Below are positions 13,462-22,836 of a stretch of 64,000 nucleotides of DNA, in pieces. A program made the position numbers and the translations under genes. Position 1 is the first letter of the stretch; every line of letters begins with the position of its first letter. The notes beneath the pieces are model-generated. The model searched no databases, was not told where the DNA came from, and worked only from the letters and a program-made list of their open reading frames with translations. This stretch comes from Spongilla lacustris (Eukaryota; Porifera; Demospongiae; Spongillida; Spongillidae), in assembly GCA_949361645.1 (NCBI GenBank), contig OX442432.1:5468397-5532396 (forward strand). The letters run 5' to 3'.

Positions 13462-15903
13462 ACATACTTATGCCCAAAGAGATGTCCACAGCGCAAGGAA
13501 GCTATCCTATGGCCTCCAGAGTTGGTCCACGGCTCAAAGCAGATGCTGCATACCTGTCCCTGTATGGGTCAGGGGAGGAGGAGTATGCAACGTTACCATG
13601 GTAAAATAGGTCTGCACTCTGAAAGGGGCTGATACTATAATTGTCCTCCTCCCCACCCCTCACTCAGAAATCACACATTATAAATTTTCCATTACAAGTA
13701 TATGTATTCTTAAGTTTTCATGTGGGCAAATGAGGAAGCTTGCTACATATAAATGAAGGGACATACCACCCCTCACTAGTACACCACACCACCCCTCACT
13801 AGTACCCTACACCATCCCTCACTAGTACACTACACCATTCCTCATTAGTGTAACACCACCCCTCACTAGTACACATCACCCCTCACTAGTACACCACACC
13901 CACCTCACTAGTACACCACACCATCTCTACTAGTACACCACACCACCCCTCACTAGTACACCACACCCCTCACTAGTACACCACACCACCTCTCACTAGT
14001 ACACCACACCACCCCTCACTAGTACACCACCCCTCACTAGTACACTACACCACCCCTCACTAGTACACTACACCACCCCTCACTAGTACACCACACCACC
14101 CCTCACTAGTACACACCATCCCTCACTAGTACACTACACCACCCCTCACTAGTACACCACACCCACTACCCCTCACTACTACACCACACCCACCTCACTA
14201 GTACACACCATCCCTCACTCGTTAGTACACCACACCCACCTCATTGTCACAGTCACCATCGTCTTCTTCTTGTACTTTCCTCTTCTTTGGAGATTTGAAG
14301 TCAACAGTGGAGTCGTCCATGCCACCTTTGCTACTACCAGCAAGCCTATCCAGAGCTGCCTGGGCCAGATTGGGGAGGTGGGTCTGGGCCACTCTGGAAG
14401 GAGAGACCCATTGAGCCATGTTGAAGGGAGTTGCCCTTGGGAAAGGACCTCCTTGGGTCAGGGGAGGAGGCTGCTGGGTCATGCTGAGGGGAGGAGCCTG
14501 CTGGGTCATGCTGAAGGGAGGAGCCTGCTGGGTCATGCTGAGGGGAGGAGCCTGCTGGGTCATGCTGAGGGGAGGAGCCTGCTGGGTCATGCTGAGGGGA
14601 GGAGCCTGCTGGGTCATGCTGAGGGGAGGAGCCTGCTGGGTCATGCTGAGGGGAGGAGCTTGCTGGGTCATGTTGAGGGGAGGAGCCTGCTGGGTCATGC
14701 TGAGGGGAGGAGCCTGCTGGGTCATGCTGAGGGGAGGAGCCTGCTGGGTCATGCTGAGGGGAGGAGCCTGCTGGGTCATGCTGAGGGGAGGAGCTTCCTG
14801 GCAGTGGATCAGATCAAGAGAAAGGGTACGAGGCAGTAAGTAGGATTAGAACGAAAAGTAAGTAGAGAAAGAGGCATGTGCAGGAGAGGGGAGAAAGCGG
14901 AGCAGGGGTGGGAAGAAGGGAGGGAGGAAGGAAGGGATGGAGGGAGGCATTAATCAGAACACAATACAGGTCCCTTCAATCTACAAAAGTGTACCTGCAC
15001 CTGCACATGTATGGTAAAAAAAAAAACTCTTTTAATTGGACATGCAAAACTACTTCCCAATTGAAGCAGCGGAGAGATCAAAGTCTACATGTACCTGAAG
15101 TTCTCCAAAGGGCATGCACCCTATAGCGAAGGAGGCACGCACCCTATAGCGAAGGAGGCACGCACCCTATAGCGAAGGAGGCACGCACCCTATAGCGAAG
15201 GAGGCACGCACCCTATAGCGAAGGAGGCACGCACCCTATAGCGAAGGAGGCACGCACCCTATAGCGAAGGAGGCCCGCACCCTATAGCGAAGGAGGCACG
15301 CACCCTACAGTGAAAGAGGCACGCACCCTATAGCGAAGGAGGCACGCACCCTATAGCGAAGGAGGCATGCACCCTATAGCGAAGGAGGCACGCACCCTAT
15401 AGCGAAGGAGGCCCGCACCCTATAGCGAAGGAGGCATGCACCCTACAGTGAAAGAGGCACGCACCCTATAGCGAAGGAGGCACGCACCCTATATAGTGAA
15501 GGACCACTACAAGTTAAAACCCAAACGAAACGAGTGTATGCACACACTATCTAAATTGAGGAGTAACCTTAATAGAAATAAATAAATACAATTGGCAAAG
15601 CAAAATATATACGTATACATGTATCCTATACCACACAGTGACACACACACACGTACAAACACAGTGATACACGCACACATACACAGCGATAGGCCTACAC
15701 CAGATATATTATCTCTGCTTACAGGCACACACGTCCTGTTAAGACGGCTCTTACATCTGTACCTGATTTAATTCATCCTCTTCGCTACTACTGCTTTCCA
15801 AGTCATCATCACGTCCAGTAAGCTCCAAATATGCATCGTATAAACTACGCACCCTAGGCCTAGGCCTGTATAATCCCTGCTCCAACGCTTCACGTTGGTC
15901 CAT
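1399..15903 (-). CDS. RFWD3: RFWD3 orthologue, RING and WD-repeat E3 ubiquitin ligase, 13 coding exons
   Basis: Coding exons in transcript order: 15903-15763, 14797-14240, 13553-13468, 13042-12898, 12560-12435, 12189-12094, 8171-8070, 7729-7569, 4578-4372, 2363-2257, 2044-1953, 1874-1719, 1557-1399. They sum to 2136 bases in one frame (711 residues; human RFWD3 is 774). Residues 48-233 begin with twelve copies of MTQQAPPLS and end in an acidic tail with the basic motif PKKRKV, a likely nuclear localisation signal. The RING finger spans about 235-280 (CSIC, RCGH, KCPQC). A Glu/Lys/Leu-rich coiled-coil-like helix follows (about 303-352), then the WD40 region to the C-terminus, with recognisable [21 protein letters not shown] and DATTQS segments. 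In vertebrates RFWD3 ubiquitinates RPA and RAD51 at stalled forks and is the Fanconi gene FANCW. Exon order, phases and the C-terminus fit that family well. The repeat block and the minisatellite-filled introns are local oddities. Confidence 0.88.
1641..1709. repeat. (GT)n microsatellite
   Basis: About 34 GT units lie in the last RFWD3 intron, ending about 10 bases from the donor side of the exon at 1719-1874. Confidence 0.95.
2085..2116. repeat. Poly-C then poly-A tract
   Basis: A run of about 19 C is followed by about 13 A in the intron between the exons at 1953-2044 and 2257-2363. Confidence 0.9.
2923..2993. repeat. (CA)n microsatellite
   Basis: An uninterrupted run of about 35 CA units lies in RFWD3 intron 9. 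Confidence 0.95.
3395..3745. repeat. 21-bp minisatellite with an inverted segment
   Basis: The unit contains ATGTGCTCCATCCTCC. About 12 copies run in one orientation (3484-3740), preceded by about 3-4 copies in the opposite orientation (3395-3470). The pair could fold into a long hairpin. It is intronic in RFWD3. Open frames across it are artefacts of a 21-bp period. Confidence 0.92.
3891..4146. repeat. 29-bp minisatellite
   Basis: About nine copies of a unit containing ACTGACCCACCCTACACATA lie in RFWD3 intron 9, near the exon at 4372-4578. Confidence 0.92.
4605..4700. repeat. Short tandem duplication
   Basis: About three imperfect copies of a unit containing GACCACACCAAACCCA lie just inside the intron upstream of the exon at 4372-4578. 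Confidence 0.7.
4768..6415. mobile_element. Non-autonomous DNA transposon with TTAA target site
   Basis: The left end CACTGGTTCGG and the right end (read inward) CACCGGTTCCG start imperfect inverted repeats of about 75-80 bases. Both arms share AAATTAGAC and a GTCGGAA-like inner end. TTAA flanks each side directly (4764-4767 and 6416-6419). A TTAA duplication is the hallmark of piggyBac and Kolobok transposition. The 1648-base interior is AT-rich with no transposase frame I can support, so it is a non-autonomous relative. It sits in RFWD3 intron 8. Confidence 0.72.
6618..6663. repeat. Poly-G and GGGC tract
   Basis: About 20 G are followed by GGCGGGC-type repeats in RFWD3 intron 8. The tract has G-quadruplex potential on the plus strand. 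Confidence 0.9.
6945..6970. repeat. Poly-C tract
   Basis: A run of roughly 24 C in RFWD3 intron 8, G-rich on the transcribed (minus-sense) RNA. Confidence 0.9.
8268..8457. repeat. 22-bp minisatellite
   Basis: About eight copies of a unit containing CCATGGGCCCACCATATACC lie in RFWD3 intron 6, close to the exon at 8070-8171. Confidence 0.92.
8690..9733. repeat. 29-31-bp minisatellite, about 35 copies
   Basis: The unit contains ACATGTGCCGAGGCTAGCCC. Length varies through C-run slippage (CCCC versus CCCCCC). It fills over 1 kb of RFWD3 intron 6. There are no unique spacers, so it is not a CRISPR array. Confidence 0.95.
10238..11205. repeat. 26-bp minisatellite, about 36 copies
   Basis: The unit contains AGGGCAGGCCTCCCTTCAGA. 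Some copies lack the GACCATA part, and short higher-order groupings recur. It is in RFWD3 intron 6. Confidence 0.95.
11575..12082. mobile_element. Fold-back (long inverted repeat) element
   Basis: A left arm of about 170 bases (from about 11585, with CTTCATACTGTACC, then CTTGCACTAGCTCC, then CCCTCAAGGGTTC) recurs as the reverse complement in a right arm ending near 12075. The right arm lies only about 12-20 bases from the RFWD3 exon at 12094-12189. It is probably a MITE. No clear target-site duplication was seen. Confidence 0.7.
12217..12297. repeat. 20-bp tandem repeat
   Basis: Four copies of a unit containing TACCTAGTGACATCATCAT lie just upstream (minus sense) of RFWD3 exon 6. Confidence 0.9.
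12596..12784. repeat. (CA)n microsatellite with degenerate CA/TA extension
   Basis: A pure CA run covers 12596-12664, followed by interrupted ACACATACATG-type repeats. It is in RFWD3 intron 4. Confidence 0.92.
13316..13460. repeat. CA-rich microsatellite
   Basis: Compound CA and ACACATACCACACA repeats end about 8 bases from the donor of the RING exon at 13468-13553. Confidence 0.92.
13765..14238. repeat. About 20-24-bp minisatellite
   Basis: More than 20 degenerate copies of a unit containing CACCCCTCACTAGTACACCA fill RFWD3 intron 2 up to the donor of exon 2. Confidence 0.9.
14463..14790 (-). repeat. 27-bp minisatellite inside RFWD3 exon 2
   Basis: Twelve copies of a 27-base unit encode MTQQAPPLS. 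The period is a multiple of three, so the frame is kept. One copy has N for S, one F for L and the last is PPPLT. This is coding sequence, because both flanking splice sites and phases agree with the rest of the gene. Confidence 0.85.
15110..15502. repeat. 23-bp minisatellite
   Basis: About 16-17 copies of a unit containing CACGCACCCTATAGCGAAGG lie in RFWD3 intron 1. Confidence 0.95.
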
Positions 15904-16439
15904 TTTCCAGTTTAATATTAAGATCTCAGCAGCTCCCAGTTGCCCTTGGATAGCTATATGTTTAATGTTGAAGCTTCCCCGCCATGGGACACGTGAGCGC
16001 GAACGTGCGCATGTACATGTATACTATTAACTATTAATACAATAATTATCGTGGATCCGGATCTGTAATTTGTAATCTATTACATAATCGTACCATGCTG
16101 GGAAAACCAGACCATGTGCTATCTTTCCACCCAGTGTTGGTAGGAACTTCTGGCGCACACATAGCCTCATTAAACATGCATATCAACATGAGGCATTAGC
16201 TGCGTAGGAAGGAGTTTAAAAGTGGGGGGGGGGGGGGGGGGGGGGGGGGTACCCGACCGTACCCCTCCCGCCCAGCCAGCTAGGGGAGTGATTGGGGTCT
16301 GGGGCTGTGCCCCAGAAGCCAACACTTTTTGCATTTAAGATGTTACAAAACTACACTAGAATCAGTGCAATTCATTACAAATAACGCATTTATCTGGCAC
16401 TTGAAACACAATCGCTGGTGTAAAAGTGGGGGGGACAGT

Positions 16440-16472
<33 letters not shown>

Positions 16473-16875
16473 TTTTCCTACGCCACTGACATCTCATGAA
16501 ACCATATACACATGTTGAAAGTATATGTAAAAAGAATTCAAGGGCGGATGAAGAATCGTATGAATATAGAGGAGAGCAATGTAATTGTGCAGTCTTTGAA
16601 TAACGTAAGGAATAAAATTCATGGAACCATTTCCAACTTTCTGCATGCATGTATCACCTACATGCATCCCCACCTTTTTAGGAAGGGGGGAGGGGGGGGG
16701 GGGTGGTTGCTGTCCGCATTTGGCCGATTCAATTAGTGAGGTGTCTGCGCTTTCGTCCGATTCAATCAGTGGGGGGAGGGTGTTATGTTGTCCGCTTTCA
16801 ACACTGCACTAAATTGGCGGCGTGGTTTAATCGTTTCATGACATTCCACATGGATAAGGGAAGAGAATAACAACA
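15904..16875. other. Divergent intergenic region with homopolymer G and C tracts
   Basis: This lies between the RFWD3 start (minus) and the small gene at 16876 (plus), so it should hold both promoters. No convincing TATA box was seen. It contains a long G run (16224-16249), a long C run (16441-16472) and a second G run near 16685-16703. Confidence 0.6.
16192..16490. mobile_element. Probable short inverted-repeat element bounded by G and C tracts
   Basis: The left end reads GCGTAGGAAGG and the right end CCTTTTCCTACGC, a 9-base inverted match, each followed inward by a long G or C homopolymer. It resembles the better-defined elements at 42379 and 42984. The ends are not exact and no target duplication was identified. 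Confidence 0.4.
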
Positions 16876-17328
16876 ATGGCTGAAGTTGACATAATAACGA
16901 CACTGAGAGAGGCAGATATTATGCTCACAGCAGAACTCAACGCGGCTTATTCGCTAGCACGATTAGCATTCACTTTTCGGCAAATTACGTGCTCCTATGT
17001 CTTAAACAGACCCCTTGGTCACGTACGCTACATGACGCTAGATTTGCTTGAACACTATGTACATGATAACGACCGGTATAACAGTACGCCTGCTTCTGAC
17101 CGGTGGAAGAATATGTGCCTTTTTTTGGATTGGAATGAGGACTGGGATACAGATGATGAAATACCTGGGGTGGTTCAATACATTGACGATAAAGCCAATG
17201 ATGCAGCTGTACCTCTGTTATACAGCATCGATCTTGATGATGTACGTAAGTGTTTGAAAGAGACTCGTGACCAGTTGAAGCAGCTACCACCATTGGAAAA
17301 TCCTAATATATGTTATTGGATAAACTGA
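16876..17328 (+). CDS. Unrecognised small protein, probably frameshifted near its 3' end
   Basis: A single uninterrupted frame encodes 150 residues. The start context AACAATGG is good. The protein is acidic and probably helical, with the motif CLFLDWNEDWDTDDEIP in the middle. No signal peptide, membrane segment or known domain was recognised. The frame stops at 17328, but a 2-base shift at about 17311 opens a further 36 codons (17313-17423). That tail contains LLDKLNQIM and later LLDKFKQIMD, each preceded by a P-x-x-E/D-x-P-like stretch; the 150-residue frame ends in the matching context PLENPN. This internal repeat suggests the tail was once, or still is, part of the same protein. The frameshift may be a real mutation or a sequence error. 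Confidence 0.45.
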   Translation: MAEVDIITTLREADIMLTAELNAAYSLARLAFTFRQITCSYVLNRPLGHVRYMTLDLLEHYVHDNDRYNSTPASDRWKNMCLFLDWNEDWDTDDEIPGVVQYIDDKANDAAVPLLYSIDLDDVRKCLKETRDQLKQLPPLENPNICYWIN

Positions 17329-17423
17329 ATCAGATCATGTATCCTCTTGAGCAGCTGAAGGTACTGCCTAGTGATGAGTGTCCTGGTATCTTGTTGGATA
17401 AGTTTAAGCAGATCATGGACTAG
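17313..17423 (+). pseudogene. Out-of-frame 3' continuation of the 16876 gene
   Basis: Thirty-six codons ending in TAG encode a Leu/Ile/Lys-rich tail with two copies of an LLDK-x-x-QIM motif. It is in the +1 frame relative to the upstream ORF. The repeated motif across the frame break supports a shared origin. Confidence 0.4.
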
Positions 17424-17707
17424 TTTATAGTGTATTGCTGTACGGTCCGTGTATGTTTCGAGTTCGGTGTTACCTAGGGCAAGGTTGCTACGGTGGCCCT
17501 GGAGGTCGCGCGACCAAACGTTGTACACGCGATTTTGCGTTTGCCCGATTCCGCGATCGAGCAATGCAGCAACGGTCCGATTCTGCGATCGATCATTGAT
17601 CCCATTCCGCGAATCCTTTTGTCCTTGCCTCCAAGAGCCATTGAGTTTGATGCTTCAATGACAGTTACACGACCTGCAAAAGAAAACACACTATCCACTC
17701 AGTGTAA

Positions 17708-18590
17708 TTGAGGCACAAATCCAGGCCAAAAAACAAATTCATAAATCGAAGCAACAGCAAACCCAAGGCACAGCAGCCAACCTATTACCACAGTTGTCTG
17801 AGTCTTCCCAGAGATCAATGGTTCTCAGTCAAGAGAAGGGTGCTTCCAGCTGGCTTAACACTCTTCCTATCTCTGAACACGGCTTTGCTTTGCACAAAGG
17901 TGCCTTTCACGATGCCCTTGCTCTTAGATATGGATGGGACCCTCCTAACACACCTTCACATTACATCTGTGGGAAATCATTCACTACGGAACATGCACTC
18001 TCGTGTCCTTTTGGAGGTTATCCTACCCTACGCCACAATGAGATTATCCTACCCTACGCCACAATGAGATTCGGAACCTCACTGCAAATTTGCGGTCTGA
18101 AGTGTGTCACAATGTAACTATCGAACCAACCCTACAACCAGTTACTAGAGAAACCTTCAAACTTGCCTCTACCATCACTGACATTGGAGCAAGATCAGAC
18201 ATTGCAGCTGATAATTTCTGGGGTGGCCATTTTGAAAAAACGTTTTTTGATGTCAGAGTTCTTAACCCACTTGCTCCATCTAACACCACACCCACACCCA
18301 GTGCTTGCTACCACAGACATGAAAAGAGCATATGAGCAACGCATCAGGGACATAGAGCATGCCTCCTTCACCCCAATCGTACTCTCCACTACTGGTGGAA
18401 TGGGTCCAATTGCAACAACTTTTTATAAATGCCTTGCAGACCGGCTAGCTTCCAAATGGAACTCATCCTACAGCCAAACCATTGGATGGTTGCGATGCCG
18501 TCTTCTCTCCTCCGCTCATCCATCCTATGCATCAGAGGAGCTCGTTCATCAAAGGGGCGTGTACCTTGCAACGTCCCTCTCCCTGTAGGG
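17708..18590 (+). mobile_element. Retroelement pol C-terminal remnant (family A)
   Basis: Broken frames on the plus strand give, in order, EKGASSWLNTLPISEHGFAL, HKGAFHDALALRYGW, a Cys/His stretch (CGKSF, HALSCPFGGYP), a histidine-asparagine (RHNE) motif, FFDVRVLNP, and a tail with CLADRLASKWN and WLRCRLLS. I recognise this order from C-terminal regions of reverse-transcriptase proteins common in sponge and cnidarian genomes. At least two frameshifts and a short internal duplication (DEIILPYATM-like) show it is dead. The reverse-transcriptase domain itself is absent. Confidence 0.6.
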
Positions 18591-19411
18591 CTAGTCTGAG
18601 GTTCACTCTGGACTAGAAAGCATCTAGTTGATCAATATCATTTAACTTAATTATTTAACTCGTATTGTGCATTTGCTGTATATTGCTATGTAACTAACCA
18701 TATATAATCGTCAAAAAAAACAAAAAAAATCCCGCAACCAAACATTCATCCGCGTAGATTAAAATTATGTTTTTGGGATCGAATAGCAGACCGTTTCTCC
18801 GACCGACCAGCCAAACGTACTACATGTATGGGATATAGGTAGGTGGTACCTACTAGACCTATTATACATGTATTCTCTATAGTATGGTTCACAGAGACAA
18901 TCCTAGTCTGGGTACCAAACCTTTTATAATTTATGAATATATTTTTTGTCTTGATTTTATTTGAAGAATGGTTAATGGAATAATTTTTAGAAGTACATAG
19001 CTCATAATCAAACCGATTTATAGTACAGTATAAACTTGTTTAAAATTCAATTTGAAAAAAATCGCAAGATGACCGCTCTGTTGTCTGAGGTTTCTAAGCG
19101 TCGGCAGTTTTACTTAGTACATTGTAGGTATTCGACGGTTCCCGCTCGCTAAAGTCCAATTGACTCTACGGTACATTTGGTAGGGGATCCGGAGTTTTGC
19201 TAATCGTATTTGCGACACTTCGAGCCATACACGTACATGTAGAACTACGTCACGATACGTCAATTCTCTTGACTTGGTTGGTATCTTCGTGGCTTTATGC
19301 TTGGTTATTATTTAAAAAGGATATGATTCAAACAAACATACAAAGCAGTCAGCTTAAACAATCAGCTCTAAAGAGCAGTGGAAACTGTAAGCTACCGGAT
19401 AAACGTGAACA
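18591..19411. other. Intergenic region and promoter relic of the Arf pseudogene
   Basis: No coding sequence was seen. From about 19250 it matches the promoter region of the Arf genes in inverted orientation. It includes the dyad GTCAATTCTCTTGAC near 19260 and a TATTTAAAAAGG box at 19309-19320. Confidence 0.6.
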
Positions 19412-19787
19412 ATGGGAAACTTGACTTCAGCACTGACGAGTGCTTTCAAAGGACTACTCGACAGGTTCTCCGATCGTCCTGCTAAGATCCTCATGTTGGG
19501 ACTAGATGCAGCCGGCAAGACCACCGTTCTGTACAAGTTGAAACTAAACGAGGTCGTCAACACCATACCGACCATCGGATTCAACGTCGAGTCGTTGTCT
19601 CCAGTGCATGAAGAACGTCTCGTTCACCGTGTGGGACATTGGAGGGCAGGACAAGATACGCCACTGTGGAAACACTACTTCGTAGGTACTCACGGACTGA
19701 TCTTCTTAGTTGATAGTTCGGACAAGCATCGAAGCCATGGATCAGATGAGTCAAATGGTCAAAGACTTTCAGAGAACTAGGTCGTAG
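19412..19787 (+). pseudogene. Arf-type GTPase pseudogene, internal deletion
   Basis: The first 65 codons match the active copies, including GLDAAGKT and [10 protein letters not shown] 4-base insertion at about 19605 and a 1-base loss before the PLWKHYF codons put switch II out of frame. About 206 bases are then missing between the DKHR codons and the last 18 codons, with a CG microhomology at the join. The predicted 122-residue product lacks an intact [12 protein letters not shown] and TSA, so it cannot be a working GTPase. It is the only copy on the plus strand and converges on the minus-strand array. Confidence 0.85.
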
Positions 19788-20909
19788 AGCTAGTAACCGA
19801 CGTATTTTCAGTACATTCGTGGTTCAACTGTATCACAATATATATGCCTGGCCCTTGTACAGATTGGATTCAATCAAAGGGCGTCCATTCAATTACAGAT
19901 GGAGTATATAGTATTCCAGATAAATATGGGGCGAAATTGAAAGAGTATTGGAGTGACTGTGTGCACATAAGTCGCATCCGCTTAGTATTGATACTATTTA
20001 ATCAGTAATCATGCATGTCGAGTCCCTGCATGCATAAATTTGTAAAGAATGTGACGATGATCATCATTATTGCTGCTAACAGATCGTGCATGCACACATG
20101 CATATATCATGACATCGATATACATGTATAGTGGGATATACCCACTGACCTTTGCAATTCAGTATAGCCGCGGGAGTCGATATGGAGTTAGACAGGTCAG
20201 GAGGATTTATACACTGTATGAGTCTGAATTGGTCCTTACACTTATCCAAGCTTAATGCACAACCCTTGCGTACTATTGCATAGTCCTTACATTGACCCAA
20301 ACTTAAAGCACAGCCATTAAATTGGCCCAAGCCTACTGCATGCACACCATGAAGCCTAACGGCACAGTCCTTGCATTGGTCTGAGCCTACATATTCAGCC
20401 CCATGCATGCTCTTCATATACATAAAGTCTGCACTGAATGGAGGAGGCCCTATATTATAAATGAAGAGATTGCATGGCATCAAGGCATATTCCATGCATT
20501 TGGATATGAATCAGTATGATGGCCAATCGTTAGAGCATCAAGCCAGCTAGATGCTTTAGTCCTTAATTCCCTCAAATGATGCTCCCTGATTGAATAACTG
20601 AGAATGTGGCAGAGCTCTAACAACTGAACTCTGATAAACATCTGGAAGGAGGGATGTTGCCCAACGAATGATATTCAGCTGCTATAAAGGTGTCACTGAT
20701 TTAACGAGGTTTGATATCCTGGAAGTGAGGTCTTCATACTAAGATGACACCCCCCCCCCCCCCCCCCCCCCCATTCGATCGAGTTGAATATTGCAGTTTG
20801 TGTATTATTGAATGGACAATTAACAAAAACCATGCAACATGACTTGATATACAAGGCCAGCCATGACAGCACAACAAGACAATTAATGCACATGCATAAA
20901 TGATTAACC
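19788..20909. other. Junction between the inverted Arf pseudogene and the tandem array
   Basis: No gene was seen. From about 20140 the sequence matches inter-unit spacer found in every array unit: the AGTTAGACAGGTCAGGAGG block, degenerate copies of the 51-bp repeat, and the GGAGGAGGCCCTATATTATA block. A poly-C tract covers about 20750-20772. Confidence 0.6.
20750..20772. repeat. Poly-C tract 3' of Arf copy 1
   Basis: About 23 C on the plus strand would be a G-run in the Arf transcript, about 140 bases past the stop. Similar tracts of different length follow copies 2, 3 and 5, and shorter ones follow 4, 6 and 7. Confidence 0.9.
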
Positions 20910-21488
20910 CTACGATCGAGTTCTCTGAAAGTCTTTGACCATTTGACTCATCTGATCCATGGCTTCGTACAAGCCGTCCCCGCTCACTGCACTGGTTCCA
21001 TGAACGTGCCAGTTCCGCCCCTTCAATGATGGAAGCCCGAGCTTTGTGGCAACCTCGGATGGGGACGAAGCTTTGGGTAGATCTTGCTTGTTGGCCAACA
21101 CCACTAATGGTACTCCGACTAGTTCCTCCGAGTTAAGGATCCAAGTTAGCTCCTCTCTGACCTCGTCAAAGCGATGCTTGTCCGAACTATCAACTACGAA
21201 GATCAGTCCGTGAGTACCTACGAAGTAGTGCCTCCACAGTGGACGTATCTTGTCCTGCCCTCCAATGTCCCACACGGTGAACGAGACGTTCTTCACTGGA
21301 GACAACGACTCGACGTTGAATCCGATGGTCGGTATGGTGTTGACGACCTCGTTTAGTTTCAACTTGTACAGAACGGTGGTCTTGCCGGCTGCATCCAGTC
21401 CCAACATGAGGATCTTAGCAGGACGATCGGAGAACCTGTCGAGTAGTCCTTTGAGAGCACTCGTCAATGCTGAAGTCAAGTTTCCCAT
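20910..21488 (-). CDS. Arf-type small GTPase, array copy 1
   Basis: This intronless frame encodes 192 residues. It has an N-terminal Gly2 suitable for myristoylation, the P-loop GLDAAGKT (30-37), switch I Thr54 in IPTIGFN, switch [10 protein letters not shown] (73-80) with Gln78, NKQD (133-136) and TSA (165-167). All nucleotide-binding motifs are intact. Known Arf1 is 181 residues; here the segment before the P-loop is about six residues longer and one residue is added before switch II. The family cycles between GDP and GTP at Golgi and plasma membranes and recruits coats and lipid enzymes. The exact subclass is unclear, but it is closest to Arf1-like by motif. This copy has Arg86 and Asn159. 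A TATA-type promoter lies about 100 bases upstream. The intronless form suggests a retrocopy founder. Confidence 0.88.
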   Translation of the reverse strand: MGNLTSALTSALKGLLDRFSDRPAKILMLGLDAAGKTTVLYKLKLNEVVNTIPTIGFNVESLSPVKNVSFTVWDIGGQDKIRPLWRHYFVGTHGLIFVVDSSDKHRFDEVREELTWILNSEELVGVPLVVLANKQDLPKASSPSEVATKLGLPSLKGRNWHVHGTSAVSGDGLYEAMDQMSQMVKDFQRTRS

Positions 21489-21582
21489 TGTTCACGTTTA
21501 TCCGGTAGCTTACAGTTTCCGCGCTGCTCGTTAGAGCTGATTGTTTAAGCTGACTGCTTTGTATGTTTGTTTGAATCATACC

Positions 21583-21593
21583 TTTTTTTTATA
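21583..21593 (-). promoter_or_regulatory. TATA box of Arf copy 1
   Basis: The minus strand reads TATAAAAAAAAGG, about 95-105 bases before the start codon. Equivalent boxes lie at about 24760-24768 (copy 2), 27196-27204 (3), 29826-29840 (4), 32228-32234 (5), 34741-34753 (6) and 36954-36962 (7). Confidence 0.6.
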
Positions 21594-21889
21594 ATAACCA
21601 AGCATAAAGCCACGAAGATACCAACCAAGTCAAGAAAATCGACGTGGCAGTTCATAAACTATAAATAGAATCTTCGACGTAATGTATAACAGTTTGGATT
21701 ACTGTACGGAAATTTCTAAATCCATGTAAAATTGATTTGTACATGTATTTTAAAAGCTTATTTTATACACTGAGTGTACGACGTTCTAGCATTAGAACGG
21801 CTACCTAATGTTCTTTATTGACGCGGTAAATGTATACATGTAAGTCAATGGAAGAATTAAATTAGTTTGATTAATACTCTTACCCTGAT

Positions 21890-22150
21890 GGAATCGGGAG
21901 TGTCTGCAGGTTGTGCTGCCCTAGCTGCTGAAGAGAGGAAACATGTGGCCAATGACGCGAACTGGGTTGGATATGTGTTCCCCTTGTCACTGAGTCGTAT
22001 GGTGCTTGGGGCAGTGAAGCTGTAGAAGTTTTCTCCCAGTTGGCCTCAAGACTCACCACCTTATCATGCAGGCCCAAGTCCTCGGTACTTAATTGCATTT
22101 ACCGCAGTCTAAACATACACCTGGTGAGAGCCAATGCCACAGCCATCCTC
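21890..22150 (+). mobile_element. Retroelement C-terminal tail (family B) in Arf unit 1
   Basis: Joined by eye across one frameshift, the plus strand gives ALAAEERKHVANDANWVGYV, then SQLASRLTT, then RSLNLHLVRANATAILTR. This is the extreme C-terminus of a retroelement protein also seen at 52150-53010. It is a short dead fragment carried along by the array. Confidence 0.6.
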
Positions 22151-22323
22151 ACCAGATGCATTCAGTTTGTGCATGCAATTATATAAAGAATTGTGTACAT
22201 AAGGTTTTTGTACATGTATACCTTTGCTATTTTAAGGTAGTAAAAATTGGTATTTGTTTATGTACTGACTTTGCATCACAAGATCAAGTTAGGGTATTTG
22301 TAAAAGAAAAGTATACCAGTATC

Positions 22324-22351
22324 CTGATGAGTGGATAACTCAGGGACGAAA
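22324..22351 (+). other. Hammerhead-like core motif, unit 1
   Basis: CTGATGA is followed after 17 bases by GAAA, as in the conserved core of hammerhead ribozymes. The same block recurs in five other units. The bases between can pair as GAGT with ACTC, or only weakly as a standard stem II. No clear stem I or III was found, so activity is unproven. Confidence 0.3.
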
Positions 22352-22836
22352 TGCTAACAATGGCTACCATCGAGGCACCATAAGCACTATTTGCATGTAT
22401 CATTTTAAATGTAAATGGGAAAGGGTAGGGCCACGGATTGCAAAGACATCAACTAGAAGTGTGTATATTTTATCTGATGCAAAAAGCGGCAGTTGTGTAC
22501 ACTACCATCGTGCAGGAGTATTTTACCTTACAGCCATGGCAGTTCATAATATATCCAAACATGACACTGAGCTAATCCCTTATAAGCTAAGGTTACATTT
22601 TGCTTGCAGTCATCTTGATATGTTTAATGAAGTTAGACAGGTTAGGAGGATTTCAGTATACACTGACAAAATCCCCTTTATGAGTCTGAATTGGTCCTTA
22701 CACTGATCCAAGCTTAAAAAGCACAGCCTTAAAATTGGCCCAAGCCTACAGCATGCACACCATGAAGCTTAACCGGCAGCACAGTCCTTACAATAAATAG
22801 TCCAAGCCTACATTCAACCCATGCATGCTCTTCATA

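Noticed and set aside
14270..14843. Plus-strand frames over RFWD3 exon 2
   Set aside because: Antisense shadow of the coding minisatellite; the minus frame fits splice phases and the RFWD3 family.
21250..21534. Plus-strand frames opposite each Arf gene (for example [17 protein letters not shown])
   Set aside because: Recurs in every copy because the Arf codons are conserved; it has no features of its own and is an antisense shadow.
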